Source: Ignavibacteria bacterium (lineage in GTDB: Bacteria > Bacteroidota > Ignavibacteria > Kapaibacteriales > UBA2268). Taken from it: DNA of 64,000 nt. The notes below the pieces were generated by a model. The model saw nothing but the letters and a program-made list of their open reading frames with translations, did not search any database and was not told the origin of the DNA. The DNA lies in NCBI GenBank assembly GCA_031261605.1, contig JAISJI010000017.1, positions 1 through 64,000 on the forward strand, read 5' to 3'. Below, piece after piece: positions 27,378 to 36,219 of the stretch (positions within the stretch are counted from its first letter, which is position 1; each line of letters opens with the position of its first letter). Made by a program: the position numbers and the translations under genes.

Positions 27378-27731
27378 TTATTTGATTAGATTAGGTATTT
27401 CAATCACTTGTGAAATAGCTGGGTTAATTTTGGGCATAATTTCTTCGCTCACATTGCCAATTTTCCTAATGAGTCGGTTTTCAGACACAGAGCGTATTTG
27501 AAAACAATCAATAGAGGATAACTTTGTAAGACCATTAGTTTGCGAAGGTAAAAGTTGTATCATCCACGGAGAAATACTATAATGTTCTTTCCAATCAGTA
27601 ATTGGAAGAATTATTTTTAGCGGAAGAGACACAAAAACATCATTGCTAATAATGAGCGCAGGACGTGTTTTCCGCATTTCTGCCCCAATAGTAGGGTCAA
27701 GATTTATTAACCATATTTCACCTTGCATCAT
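27378..27731 (-). CDS. MazF/PemK-family toxin
   Basis: The toxin is an mRNA interferase of the PemK/MazF fold. Typical features are MQGEIWLINLDPTIGAEMRK, then TRPALIISND, the ILPITDW strand, and GLTKLSSIDCFQIRSVSENR near the C-terminus. The start is one of two adjacent ATGs (27731 or 27728), both inside the antitoxin's last codons and preceded by GGAGG. The track's longer ORF reads through antitoxin sequence. The 117-aa protein ends 3 nt before fusA. Confidence 0.92.
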   Translation of the reverse strand: MMQGEIWLINLDPTIGAEMRKTRPALIISNDVFVSLPLKIILPITDWKEHYSISPWMIQLLPSQTNGLTKLSSIDCFQIRSVSENRLIRKIGNVSEEIMPKINPAISQVIEIPNLIK

Positions 27732-28011
27732 AAAATGCCTCCGAATCAATGGCTGTGAAGGCGGTGAGTTCTTTGTCGTTAAGATAGTCATCGCGTAACA
27801 TATCCACCGCGTATCTTGCACTCCGAACATATTCAACTTCCGAAGTTATGTCTTCTAATGACAATTCTTCTGCTGCATTAGTCCTTAGAGCAGTAATTAC
27901 AGCATCTATGGTTGCAGGTTTAGGGTTAATTGTAATTAATTTAAGTTGCTCTAAATCCAAAAGTAATTGTTTAGATGCAGGGTTAAGCAGTTCTATTGTA
28001 AGAGTTTCCAT
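27718..28011 (-). CDS. Antitoxin partner of the MazF-like toxin
   Basis: The ATG at 28011 gives a 97-aa protein beginning METLTIELLNPASKQLLLDL. A beta-strand and helix occupy the N-terminus and an acidic C-terminal tail (LTAFTAIDSEAFYD) would bind toxin. The last 14 nt overlap the toxin gene, supporting a TA pair. The antitoxin family is not one I can name with confidence. It starts 103 nt after rpsG on the same strand. Confidence 0.82.
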   Translation of the reverse strand: METLTIELLNPASKQLLLDLEQLKLITINPKPATIDAVITALRTNAAEELSLEDITSEVEYVRSARYAVDMLRDDYLNDKELTAFTAIDSEAFYDAR

Positions 28012-28114
28012 ATTTATTTTATTTGATTTAAAACACAAATAACCCTATTACATAAAGTAGTAAGGTATTTTGTGTAAGTATATGTGAATGAAAGAGTTAT
28101 GTGCTTTTGCTGGA

Positions 28115-28582
28115 TTACCAACGGAAATGGCTGAACGCTTTGTTTGCTTCTGCCATTCTATGTATATCATCACGCTTTTTCACAGACGAACCTTCGCCTT
28201 TTGCTGCAGCCATCAGTTCCATTGCAAGACGCTGGCTCATTTTATGGTCTCTACGAGCGAGGGCATAGTTCTTCAACCAACGGATAGCAAGGGTTTGGCG
28301 GCGTTCTTCACGAACATCAACAGGCACTTGGTAAGTAGCACCGCCGACTCTACGTGAGCGAACTTCTACTTGTGGAGCGACATTAGAGAGCGCTTGTTTG
28401 AACACTTCCATCGGGTCTTGTTTGGTTTTATCGGATATGATGTCCATTGCATCATACATTATTTTACGAGCTGTATTTTTCTTGCCGTCGAGCATTATGC
28501 TATTGACAAACTTAGTGATTACGATGTCATTAAATTTGGGGTCTGGCATTATTCTGCGTTTTTCTGCGCGTCTTTTTCTCAT
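28115..28582 (-). CDS. rpsG: 30S ribosomal protein S7
   Basis: The 155-aa protein is full length ([20 protein letters not shown] to NKAFSHFRW) and has the S7 signature [20 protein letters not shown]. It is the 16S rRNA head-assembly protein and usual translational repressor of the str operon. Normally fusA follows directly; here a TA pair intervenes. Confidence 0.98.
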   Translation of the reverse strand: MRKRRAEKRRIMPDPKFNDIVITKFVNSIMLDGKKNTARKIMYDAMDIISDKTKQDPMEVFKQALSNVAPQVEVRSRRVGGATYQVPVDVREERRQTLAIRWLKNYALARRDHKMSQRLAMELMAAAKGEGSSVKKRDDIHRMAEANKAFSHFRW

Positions 28583-28736
28583 TTTGTTTATAATATGTGT
28601 TTAATTAAAAATTCTTTTTTGTTAGGATAGAGATGTTATAAATAATTCCAAAACCGGCACAACCGCTACTTGTGTATTAGGCAGCAACTGGAGTGGATTT
28701 CGTAATGATTGTATTCTCTATTGTAACTATTGCTGT

Positions 28737-29129
28737 TTATTTTTTAGTAGGAGTAGCGACTTTCTTGCGTTTCGAGCCGTATTTTGAGCGTCCTTGTTTT
28801 CTTTCATTTACGCCTTGGGTATCAGCGACACCGCGGATTATGTGATAGCGAACACCCGGTAAATCCTTAACTCTACCGCCACGTATATATACTAAACTGT
28901 GCTCTTGCAAGTTATGCCCAACTCCTGGGATGTATGCTGTAACTTCGTATCCGCTGGATAAGCGGACGCGGGCTACTTTACGCAGAGCGGAATTCGGCTT
29001 CTTTGGTGTGGTAGTATATACACGGGTGCATACGCCACGGGCTTGTGGGCTGGCGTTTAGCGCAGGTGATTTACTTTTCACTGTTACTCGTTTTCTTCCT
29101 TTTCGAACTAATTGACTAATAGTTGGCAC
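28737..29129 (-). CDS. rpsL: 30S ribosomal protein S12
   Basis: The 130-aa protein begins [20 protein letters not shown] and contains [20 protein letters not shown] and the [17 protein letters not shown] loop. It is the decoding-centre protein and first gene of the str operon. The gap to rpsG is 154 bp, longer than usual, with no gene seen in it. Confidence 0.98.
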   Translation of the reverse strand: MPTISQLVRKGRKRVTVKSKSPALNASPQARGVCTRVYTTTPKKPNSALRKVARVRLSSGYEVTAYIPGVGHNLQEHSLVYIRGGRVKDLPGVRYHIIRGVADTQGVNERKQGRSKYGSKRKKVATPTKK

Positions 29130-29222
29130 TTATTGTCTCCGTTAAGATTTTAAAATATAACTACAAAAATACGCTTTTTTTTTCACATAGCAAAGAAAAA
29201 GCGTTTTTTTAGTATAATATTT

Positions 29223-29879
29223 TTATTCTGATGGAAAAGTTGGAGACGTAGCATTTTTCACATCTTCTAAAGTTTCATCTATATTCATCTGTATATATGC
29301 TTTATGTTCATCTGGAGCAAGTTCCAATGCTCTGCTATAGCTCTCCAATGCTTCCTCATAGCGTTTCAACTCATTATATACATTCCCTTTGTATACCCAA
29401 GTATCATCCTTGGGTTCAATAGCCAATGCCTTGTCAAAGCATTCCAATGCTTCCTCATAGCGTTCCAAATGATATTTTGATAATCCTTTGTTGTGCCAAG
29501 CAATAGCATCATCGGGAGCAATAGCCAATGCCCTATCAAAGCATTTTATTGCTTCCTCATAGCGTCCCATATAAAGATATGTTGTCCCTTTGTTGTTCCA
29601 AGCAGTAGCATTCTCTGGTTCAATAGCCAACACCTTGTCATAGCATATCAATGCTCCCGAATGCTCAAAGCCATCAATATACACCAATGCTTTGTAGAGC
29701 CACGCTAATACATTTTTGGAGTCAAGAGCAAGGGTGCTATCGAGGCAAGCTTCTAATGCATCATATTCGCCAGCATTATAAAGCGCTTCAATGCGTTCAT
29801 CTAAATTTTGTGCATACGCATCCGTTGCTCCAATTACAGCGATAGCAACAATCGCTACAAAAATCTTAAAATATTTCAT
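29223..29879 (-). CDS. Exported TPR-repeat protein
   Basis: The 218-aa protein has a signal peptide (MKYFKIFVAIVAIAVIGATD, cleavage near AYAQ). About five TPR units follow, with the consensus YEEALECFDKALAIEPKDD. The ribosome-binding site and signal-peptide codons (29823-29893) are 68/71 identical to those of the unrelated gene at 39832. It is probably a periplasmic protein-protein interaction module. The partner is unknown. Confidence 0.9.
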   Translation of the reverse strand: MKYFKIFVAIVAIAVIGATDAYAQNLDERIEALYNAGEYDALEACLDSTLALDSKNVLAWLYKALVYIDGFEHSGALICYDKVLAIEPENATAWNNKGTTYLYMGRYEEAIKCFDRALAIAPDDAIAWHNKGLSKYHLERYEEALECFDKALAIEPKDDTWVYKGNVYNELKRYEEALESYSRALELAPDEHKAYIQMNIDETLEDVKNATSPTFPSE

Positions 29880-29893
29880 TGTGGATTTCTCCT
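29823..29893 (-). repeat. Conserved leader cassette (RBS plus signal peptide), copy C
   Basis: 71 nt from AGGAGAAATCCACAATG through the signal-peptide codons match 39776-39846 with three mismatches. The mature proteins are unrelated. Confidence 0.9.
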
Positions 29894-29922
29894 ATAATGA
29901 TTAGTAAATATTGCAAAAAATA

Positions 29923-29964
29923 TGTTTTTGCTTGAGTGGTATTACAACAACATAATTATTTTTT
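29923..29964 (-). repeat. Leader-associated repeat, partial copy
   Basis: GCTTGAGTGGTATTA and AACATAATTATTTTT correspond to the middle of the longer repeat at 39901-40041. The 22-bp core is absent here. Confidence 0.6.
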
Positions 29965-30048
29965 TACACTAAATTATTATTTTGTGGAAAAATAGTGGTA
30001 TTTTTAAAGCTCCATTTTTTTACGAAACAAAATCAATACATAACTATA

Positions 30049-32496
30049 ATGAAAAAAGCAACTATTCCTGCTAAAGACGAAGAGATTACTCCGCCGAAAG
30101 ACAAAAAATTTATCCCTAATAGCCGCAAAAGAAAATCCGCTAACAAGGTCACCGCCGCTTTCGGAAAAACACTCGTAGTCGTCGAGTCACCCGCTAAAGC
30201 AAAAACAATTAACAAATACCTCGGCAGAAACTATGTCGTAGAGGCATCCGTCGGACATATCAAAGACCTTAGCAAGTTCAAAATGGGCATAGATATAGAA
30301 AATAATTTCGAACCCAAATACATTACCATTCGCGGAAAAGCCGATGTAATAAAATCACTGAAAGAACTCGCAAAAGATGCCGACCAAGTCCTTATCGCTA
30401 CTGACCCTGACCGCGAAGGTGAAGCAATCGCTTGGCATATCGCACAGTCCGTAAAGGATGTGAATGACAACATACAGCGGGTAGTGTTCAATGAAATCAC
30501 TAAAAGTAGCATCCTTAAAAGCATTACACAGCCGCGTGATATTGACCTGAATATGTTTAACTCCCAGCAAGCACGCAGAGTTATGGACCGCATTATCGGC
30601 TTCAAAGTATCGCCATTCCTATCGAATGCACTGATAGAAACCACCACTGCATCACTATCCGCTGGCAGAGTTCAATCGGTTGCTATGAGAATGATTTGCG
30701 AGAGAGAAGAGATGATACAGGCGTTCGAAGGTATTGAATACTGGGTTATCAATGCCGATTTCGTTTCACAAGACAAAGATATACTTGCTGCTAAACTCAT
30801 CGCTTTTGATAACACCAATATAAAGAATCCGGAAGGTAGCAAAAAAGGCGACTCCGATGACGCTACTCTGCTCATTAAATCCAATTTAGAAAAATTGCAT
30901 TACATCAGGACAGACGAGCAAGCCACAGACCTTATTGCACGCATTAAGAAGCAGGAATTCTCTATAACCGATATTAATAAGACACGCAAAGCCAGAAAGC
31001 CATCCTCACCATTTACCACAAGTTTATTGCAACAAGACGCTTCTCGCAAACTCGGCTTCTCAAATAAGAAGACAATGGCTGTGGCACAGCGTCTATACGA
31101 AGGCGTAAATGTTGGCGAAGGCGATGTCGGACTTATTACATATATGAGAACGGACTCCGTGCGTATCGCTCCAGAGGCAATTGAAGCAGCACGCCAATTC
31201 ATTAAAGAAACTTACGGAACGGACTATGTGCCGGAATTTCCACCTACATATACCTCTAAGTCCTCTAATATGCAGGATGCACACGAAGCGATTCGCCCTA
31301 CTACCATTACTTATACGCCCGATAGCATTAAGCAATACTTAGATAAAGACGAACTGCTGCTATACTCGCTCATCTACAATCGCTTCCTTGCTTCGCAGAT
31401 GACACCAGCAATATTAGAACAAACCGCTGTAAATATCGTAAGTAAAGACCCAAGCGAACACTTTGCATTCCGTGCAAATGGCACTGTTATCGTCTTCAAC
31501 GGCTTCTTAGCGGTCTATGATTACCAAAATGAAACTGATGAAGATAGTAAATCCAAATTACCCAAAGGGTTAGAAGCAAATCAGCCAACTACATTGGATA
31601 CCATTGACAAAGTTCGCTCCGCCACTAAACCACCTGCAAGATATAACGAAGCAAGTTTGGTAAAGGAACTCGACGAACTAGGTATAGGTAGACCAAGCAC
31701 TTACGCACAAATCGTATCTACTCTCTTAGATAGAGAATATGTAGAGATAATCAGTAAGGCATTCGTTCCGACAGAACTCGGCGTTAAGACCAATTCAGTC
31801 CTCGTGGATAGCTTCCCAGACCTGATAAATGTAGATTTCACCGCAAAAATGGAAGGAGACCTTGACCTTATCGCTGATGGAGATATGACATACCTATCGC
31901 TAATGAACGACTTCTACAATCCATTCATTAAATCGCTTGATAACGCCGAATCCAAATTCAAAGCAGATAACAAAGGCGTGAAATGCGAACTATGCGGTGG
32001 AGATATGATTATCAAAGTCAGCAGACGCGGACGATTCCTCGGTTGCTCCAATTACCCAGAATGCACCAACACAAAATCCCTCAAAGACATAGGTAAACCA
32101 GATGGAGAGCGTGCTGAACCAATTGTTGCTGAAGGCATATTCTGCGATGCTTGCGGTAGTCCGATGCTCATCCGTGAAGGTAAATACGGCAGTTTCTATG
32201 GTTGCTCCAATTACCCAGAATGCAAGACCATTAAGCCAATCGCTACTCCGATACTATGCCCCAAATGTGGCGAAGGACACTTAGTAGAACGCTTTTCTCC
32301 AAAAACAAGGAAAAAGTTCTGGGGCTGCTCTGCATATCCAAAATGCAACAACTTAACCAACAACGAGCCAGTTAATGAGCAATGTCCAAAATGCGGTAAC
32401 TATTACCTAGAAATAAAATACAAAAAAGTCGCCGGCGGCTACGAAAAATACAAACTATGCCCCAAATGTGCTGAAAAATTTGAAATAACTAACTAA
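30049..32496 (+). CDS. topA: DNA topoisomerase I
   Basis: This type IA topoisomerase relaxes negative supercoils. The ATG at 30049 (MKKATIPAKDEEITPPKDKK) gives an 815-aa protein; the track's TTG start adds an implausible leader. After a Lys-rich tail come the TOPRIM domain (TLVVVESPAKAKTI, ATDPDREGEAIAW) and the active-site Tyr in VGLITYMRTDSVRI. Four C-terminal Cys4 zinc ribbons follow (CELCGGDM, CDACGSPM, CPKCGEGH, CPKCGNYY). The hicB-like gene follows 29 nt downstream. Confidence 0.97.
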   Translation: MKKATIPAKDEEITPPKDKKFIPNSRKRKSANKVTAAFGKTLVVVESPAKAKTINKYLGRNYVVEASVGHIKDLSKFKMGIDIENNFEPKYITIRGKADVIKSLKELAKDADQVLIATDPDREGEAIAWHIAQSVKDVNDNIQRVVFNEITKSSILKSITQPRDIDLNMFNSQQARRVMDRIIGFKVSPFLSNALIETTTASLSAGRVQSVAMRMICEREEMIQAFEGIEYWVINADFVSQDKDILAAKLIAFDNTNIKNPEGSKKGDSDDATLLIKSNLEKLHYIRTDEQATDLIARIKKQEFSITDINKTRKARKPSSPFTTSLLQQDASRKLGFSNKKTMAVAQRLYEGVNVGEGDVGLITYMRTDSVRIAPEAIEAARQFIKETYGTDYVPEFPPTYTSKSSNMQDAHEAIRPTTITYTPDSIKQYLDKDELLLYSLIYNRFLASQMTPAILEQTAVNIVSKDPSEHFAFRANGTVIVFNGFLAVYDYQNETDEDSKSKLPKGLEANQPTTLDTIDKVRSATKPPARYNEASLVKELDELGIGRPSTYAQIVSTLLDREYVEIISKAFVPTELGVKTNSVLVDSFPDLINVDFTAKMEGDLDLIADGDMTYLSLMNDFYNPFIKSLDNAESKFKADNKGVKCELCGGDMIIKVSRRGRFLGCSNYPECTNTKSLKDIGKPDGERAEPIVAEGIFCDACGSPMLIREGKYGSFYGCSNYPECKTIKPIATPILCPKCGEGHLVERFSPKTRKKFWGCSAYPKCNNLTNNEPVNEQCPKCGNYYLEIKYKKVAGGYEKYKLCPKCAEKFEITN

Positions 32497-32525
32497 CCAT
32501 TCACCAACATTAATACCTAATCAGA

Positions 32526-32735
32526 ATGAAAAAATTCTCTGTCGTTATTGAAAAATGCAAGGAGACCGGACTCTTTGTCGGATATGTCCCCGGCTTTAGA
32601 GGTGCTTCATCACAGGGCTCCACTATAGATGAACTGAAAGATAACTTACGCATTGCAATTAATATGCTTCTCGAATACGGCACGCCGGTCTTCGAAAGCG
32701 AATATGTTGATACGCAGGACTTAGTTTTTACGTAA
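32526..32735 (+). CDS. HicB-family antitoxin
   Basis: The 69-aa protein has the partial-RNase-H-like HicB fold: FSVVIEKCKETGLFVGYVPG, then the TIDELKDNLRIAINMLLE helix. It lacks the C-terminal DNA-binding domain some HicB proteins have. The order is antitoxin then toxin, 1 nt apart. It follows topA closely, so it may be read from the topA transcript. Confidence 0.88.
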   Translation: MKKFSVVIEKCKETGLFVGYVPGFRGASSQGSTIDELKDNLRIAINMLLEYGTPVFESEYVDTQDLVFT

Positions 32736-32736
32736 T

Positions 32737-32967
32737 ATGGAAGAAGCAAAACATCCAATATTAACTCCTCGGCAATTACTTAAAGCCCTGAAAAACAAGG
32801 GTTTTTCGGTGGTGAAAACTCGGCACAGCCATAAACTATTAGTTGGCACCGATGGCAGACGTATTGTTGTGCCTGTCCATCGGGGACGCCCTATTGCTCC
32901 CATCCTATTAAGTAAAATCTGCAAGGACATCTCCATCGAAATCGATGAACTGCTTAGCGAAACTTAA
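32737..32967 (+). CDS. HicA-family mRNA interferase toxin
   Basis: The 76-aa dsRBD-like toxin has LTPRQLLKALKNKGFSVVKT, then RHSHKLLV with the catalytic His (His30/His32), and IVVPVHRGRPIAP. HicA toxins cleave mRNA during translation. It pairs with the HicB gene directly upstream. Confidence 0.9.
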   Translation: MEEAKHPILTPRQLLKALKNKGFSVVKTRHSHKLLVGTDGRRIVVPVHRGRPIAPILLSKICKDISIEIDELLSET

Positions 32968-33175
32968 TCTTATGTCCCATTCCTTATCGGCTGGCTGGGA
33001 ATTAGGTTGTAATTGTAGGTATAGCATACATCCGTGCAAAAACAAATTAACACATAGCAAGAGTAATTATTCATTTTTTTTTACTATATTGCAGAAAAGT
33101 AAAAGAGAAAATATTATTTTAACAGTGTTATAGTATGGCAAGAAAGTAAAAACTTATTTCGCTAATAATACCAAA

Positions 33176-33385
33176 ATGCAATACAACGGCTTCATTGGAA
33201 GCATAAATGTTTCGGCATCCGACAACCTCTATTTCGGTAAAATAGAAGGAATAAACGACCTCGTTACATTTGAATGCAATTCCGAAAGCGATATACAAAA
33301 TGCCTTCCAATATGCTGTGGATGAACATATCAAGGATTGCGAGCAAGCCACCATCAACAAAAACTATACATTATCCACAAACTAA
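33176..33385 (+). CDS. Truncated orphan HicB-like protein
   Basis: The 69-aa protein begins like a longer HicB family (YNGFIGSINVSASDNLYFGK, IEGINDLVTFECNSESDI). In that family the region continues into a ribbon-helix-helix domain; here it stops after the AFQYAVDEHIKDCEQ helix. No HicA is beside it; 32968-33175 has no ORF. It is either a remnant or a stand-alone domain. A TTATCCACA 9-mer falls in its last codons. Confidence 0.65.
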   Translation: MQYNGFIGSINVSASDNLYFGKIEGINDLVTFECNSESDIQNAFQYAVDEHIKDCEQATINKNYTLSTN

Positions 33386-33400
33386 AATCTAAATAAAACT

Positions 33401-33643
33401 ATGGAGAACCAAGACCTATTCAAACAATGCTATAATGTAATTGAAAAAGACATTAAGCCATTCATAAACGCTGACGGCGGACATATAGAACTACAGGACG
33501 TAGACGACGCCGGCGTAGTATATGTTACACTCGGCGGAGCATGTGCCGGCTGTATGGGCGCTGCTTATACACTCAAAGGTGGTGTAGAACGCATCCTTAA
33601 AGAGCAAATCCCGAGCATTACGGAAGTCCGACTCGCTATGTAA
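33401..33643 (+). CDS. NifU C-terminal-domain Fe-S protein
   Basis: The 80-aa protein is a stand-alone Nfu domain, an iron-sulfur cluster carrier. The CxxC motif is GGACAGCMGAA (Cys48, Cys51), preceded by the FINADGGHIELQDV strand-turn typical of the family. It lies just downstream of the orphan HicB. Confidence 0.95.
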   Translation: MENQDLFKQCYNVIEKDIKPFINADGGHIELQDVDDAGVVYVTLGGACAGCMGAAYTLKGGVERILKEQIPSITEVRLAM

Positions 33644-33649
33644 TTCAAA

Positions 33650-33870
33650 CTCTCCAAAACGGAGAAGAGAGAGCCCCCCACTCTAAATACATCTCCAAAG
33701 GGATGGGGAACTTTTAAATGGAATAGTTCCCCCTTCCTTGTGGGAAGGGGGTTAGGGGGTTAGGTAGAGACCTTCCTTGTGGGAAGGGGGTTAAGTTGCT
33801 CCCATCCCCTTCGGGTAGGTGCTGGGGCGGGAGTATAACTCCTCTCCTTCGGGATGAATTTACTATAGGG
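33650..33870 (+). repeat. Intergenic hairpin repeat (family I), second copy
   Basis: Contains CCCCCTTCCTTGTGGGAAGG hairpins twice, each followed by GGGGTTAGGGGGTTAGG or a shortened form, then CCCATCCCCTTCGGG with a TTCG loop. It fills the gap between nifU and the SDR gene; no gene is present. Confidence 0.85.
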
Positions 33871-33881
33871 CTTAAAGCACA

Positions 33882-34655
33882 ATGGAAACTAATATTATAA
33901 AAAACAATCTTAATACAATTATGGACGATTATTATATTTTCGACAAAAACATTTGGATAACCGGCGCTAGTAGTGGCATCGGCTACGAAATTGTAAAAGC
34001 ACTATCCAACTACAACACTAATCTAATCCTTTCTGCCCGCAATGTAGATACACTCACCAGCACTGCAACAGCAATAACCGGTAAAGCGAAGATGTATGCC
34101 TTCCCAATGGATGTGAGCAATACACAATCGGTCAATGATACATTTGAGTTCATTTCCCACGAAATAGGTTTCCCCGATATACTGATTAACAATGCTGGCT
34201 ACTATCACGCTAATGCCTTTTTAGAGATAACGGAAGAAGAGTTTGACAAATTAATTGGAACAAATTTGAAGGGAGTGTTCAATACAACCCGTTGCGTATT
34301 ACCAGCGATGATGGAAGCCGGCGGCGGTGCAGTAATTAACATTTGCTCAATAGCAGCACTCAAAGAATTTAAGTATGCTACAATATATTCAGCAGCAAAA
34401 GCAGGAATGCTTGCGATGATGAATACGCTCAGAGAAGAGGTTCGCTCGCACAACATTAAAATAATTAACATTATCCCCGGTGCTACTGCTACACCAATCT
34501 GGTCGCCAAAGATATTAGACCGTCACAAGCATTCAATGTGTAGCGCAGCAGATGTTGCCAATACTATTATTGCTGCACTGAAACTATGTAATACGGATAC
34601 GGCAATGATAGAGGAAATTGTAGTTACACCCCAGATACAGATGGGCAATTTTTAG
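33882..34655 (+). CDS. Short-chain dehydrogenase/reductase
   Basis: The 257-aa Rossmann oxidoreductase has WITGASSGIG (cofactor loop), ILINNAGYYH, the catalytic Ser near INICSIAALKE and YSAAKAG (Tyr-x-x-x-Lys). The start could also be the ATG at 33921 (MDDYYIFDKNIWITG), which gives a more usual N-terminus. The substrate is unknown. It is flanked on both sides by family I repeats. Confidence 0.92.
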   Translation: METNIIKNNLNTIMDDYYIFDKNIWITGASSGIGYEIVKALSNYNTNLILSARNVDTLTSTATAITGKAKMYAFPMDVSNTQSVNDTFEFISHEIGFPDILINNAGYYHANAFLEITEEEFDKLIGTNLKGVFNTTRCVLPAMMEAGGGAVINICSIAALKEFKYATIYSAAKAGMLAMMNTLREEVRSHNIKIINIIPGATATPIWSPKILDRHKHSMCSAADVANTIIAALKLCNTDTAMIEEIVVTPQIQMGNF

Positions 34656-34679
34656 TTTTTCGGATGCAAATGCCCCGAT

Positions 34680-34862
34680 TTCCTAACCCGAAGGATGAGG
34701 AATAGTTTCCGACCTTCCCCGAAGGAAGAGGAACAGACCCCATCCCCCATCCCCTTCCCCGAAGGGGAAGGGGGAGCAATTTTATTTAAACGCCCTCCCC
34801 TTCGGGGAGGGTTGGGTGGGGTCTTGTTCCTCCCCTTCGGAGATGGATTTAGTGTGGGGGAT
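34680..34862 (+). repeat. Intergenic hairpin repeat (family I), third copy
   Basis: Stacked stems with TTCG loops: CCTTCCCCGAAGGAAG, CCCCTTCCCCGAAGGGGA and CCTCCCCTTCGGGGAGG. No gene lies between 34656 and 34921. Confidence 0.85.
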
Positions 34863-34921
34863 TAACCGGAATAATACAAAATATAAAAATAAATACATAT
34901 CACTAACACGAGGACTATAAA

Positions 34922-36190
34922 ATGAACATACTCGTTCTAAATTGCGGTAGTTCGTCGCTAAAATTCCAAATCATAGATACCGATTCAGATAAAATAAGGA
35001 ACAATGATGATAGAGAATTAGCCAAGGGACTAATAGAGAAGGTTGGCAGCCAAGATGCTATGCTCTCCTTTAAGTCAACCGTTAAAAGCGACGACCCTAC
35101 AAGCACAAACATATATAAAATAACAAAGCCATTGGCTGACCATACCGAGGCGCTTAACTGCGTTATTGATTGGCTGAATCTGCCATCAACGACCATAGAA
35201 GGCGTATCCAAATTGTCTGATATACACGCCATAGGACACAGGACTGTGCATGGTGCTGAGCATTTCAAAAACTCTGTATTGATAAATGAAGATGTAATAA
35301 AAGAACTCGAGCATAATGTAGAATTGGCTCCCTTGCACAATCCTGCGAATATATTAGGCATCAAAGCAGCAACGGCTGTCTTCGGAACGAATACACCACA
35401 AGTCGGCATATTTGATACGGCGTTCCATTCTACAATGCCACAATATGCCTATATGTATGGTATTCCATACGAGTATTACACGAACTACAAGATTCGTAAA
35501 TACGGCTTCCACGGCACCTCACACCGCTATATCGCAATGCGATACAGAGCGATGCAAGGTAAAACAGTAGAGGAGACCAATATCATATCGCTACACTTAG
35601 GTAATGGCGGCTCAATCACTGCAATAAAGAATGGTAAGTCGTTAGATACCACAATGGGATTCACTCCTCTGGAGGGCTTATTGATGGGAACACGCTCCGG
35701 CGATATTGACCCTACTATATTGGAATTCATTATGAAGAAGGAACATAAGAGCATTGAGGAAGTGGTGAATATACTGAATAAGAGGTCCGGAATACTTGGC
35801 ATATCAGGCATCTCCAACGATATGCGCGATATTGAAGACGGCATTGCAGAAGGCAATACACGAGCAATCTTAGCACAAGATATATATTGCTACCGAATAA
35901 AGAAGTATATTGGGTCATACATTGCTGCAATGAACGGCACGGACGCCATCTGCTTCACTGCCGGAGTTGGAGAGAACGACATAACGGTCAGACAACGAGT
36001 ATGCGAGGACTTAGAGTTCCTTGGATTAGAGTTCGACGCCGAAGCCAATCGTAATTGCATAAGAGGCGAAGAGACATTAATATCTAAGCCATCATCGCGC
36101 ATTAAGGTTTATGTAATCCCAACGAACGAGGAATTGATGCTCGCAAGAGATACTTACTGCATTGTATCAAATAATCCGATTACTGAATAA
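34922..36190 (+). CDS. ackA: Acetate kinase
   Basis: It interconverts acetyl phosphate plus ADP with acetate plus ATP (fermentative overflow). The 422-aa protein has LVLNCGSSSLKFQI, the IGHRTVHGAEHF loop, VGIFDTAFHSTMP, HLGNGGSI and GFTPLEGLLMGTRSGDIDP. It is slightly longer than the usual ~400 aa. No phosphotransacetylase gene is adjacent. It is followed 29 nt later by the GH2-like/membrane gene. Confidence 0.97.
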   Translation: MNILVLNCGSSSLKFQIIDTDSDKIRNNDDRELAKGLIEKVGSQDAMLSFKSTVKSDDPTSTNIYKITKPLADHTEALNCVIDWLNLPSTTIEGVSKLSDIHAIGHRTVHGAEHFKNSVLINEDVIKELEHNVELAPLHNPANILGIKAATAVFGTNTPQVGIFDTAFHSTMPQYAYMYGIPYEYYTNYKIRKYGFHGTSHRYIAMRYRAMQGKTVEETNIISLHLGNGGSITAIKNGKSLDTTMGFTPLEGLLMGTRSGDIDPTILEFIMKKEHKSIEEVVNILNKRSGILGISGISNDMRDIEDGIAEGNTRAILAQDIYCYRIKKYIGSYIAAMNGTDAICFTAGVGENDITVRQRVCEDLEFLGLEFDAEANRNCIRGEETLISKPSSRIKVYVIPTNEELMLARDTYCIVSNNPITE

Positions 36191-36219
36191 CCATAGCGTT
36201 TTTTTATAAAAATAAAATA

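Noticed and set aside
28088-28630. Plus-strand ORFs over rpsG
   Set aside because: Antisense to a conserved ribosomal protein gene.
33650-34862. CRISPR array in the repeated G/C-rich gaps
   Set aside because: Units vary in length and spacing, are hairpin-rich and have no uniform spacers; no cas genes are present.
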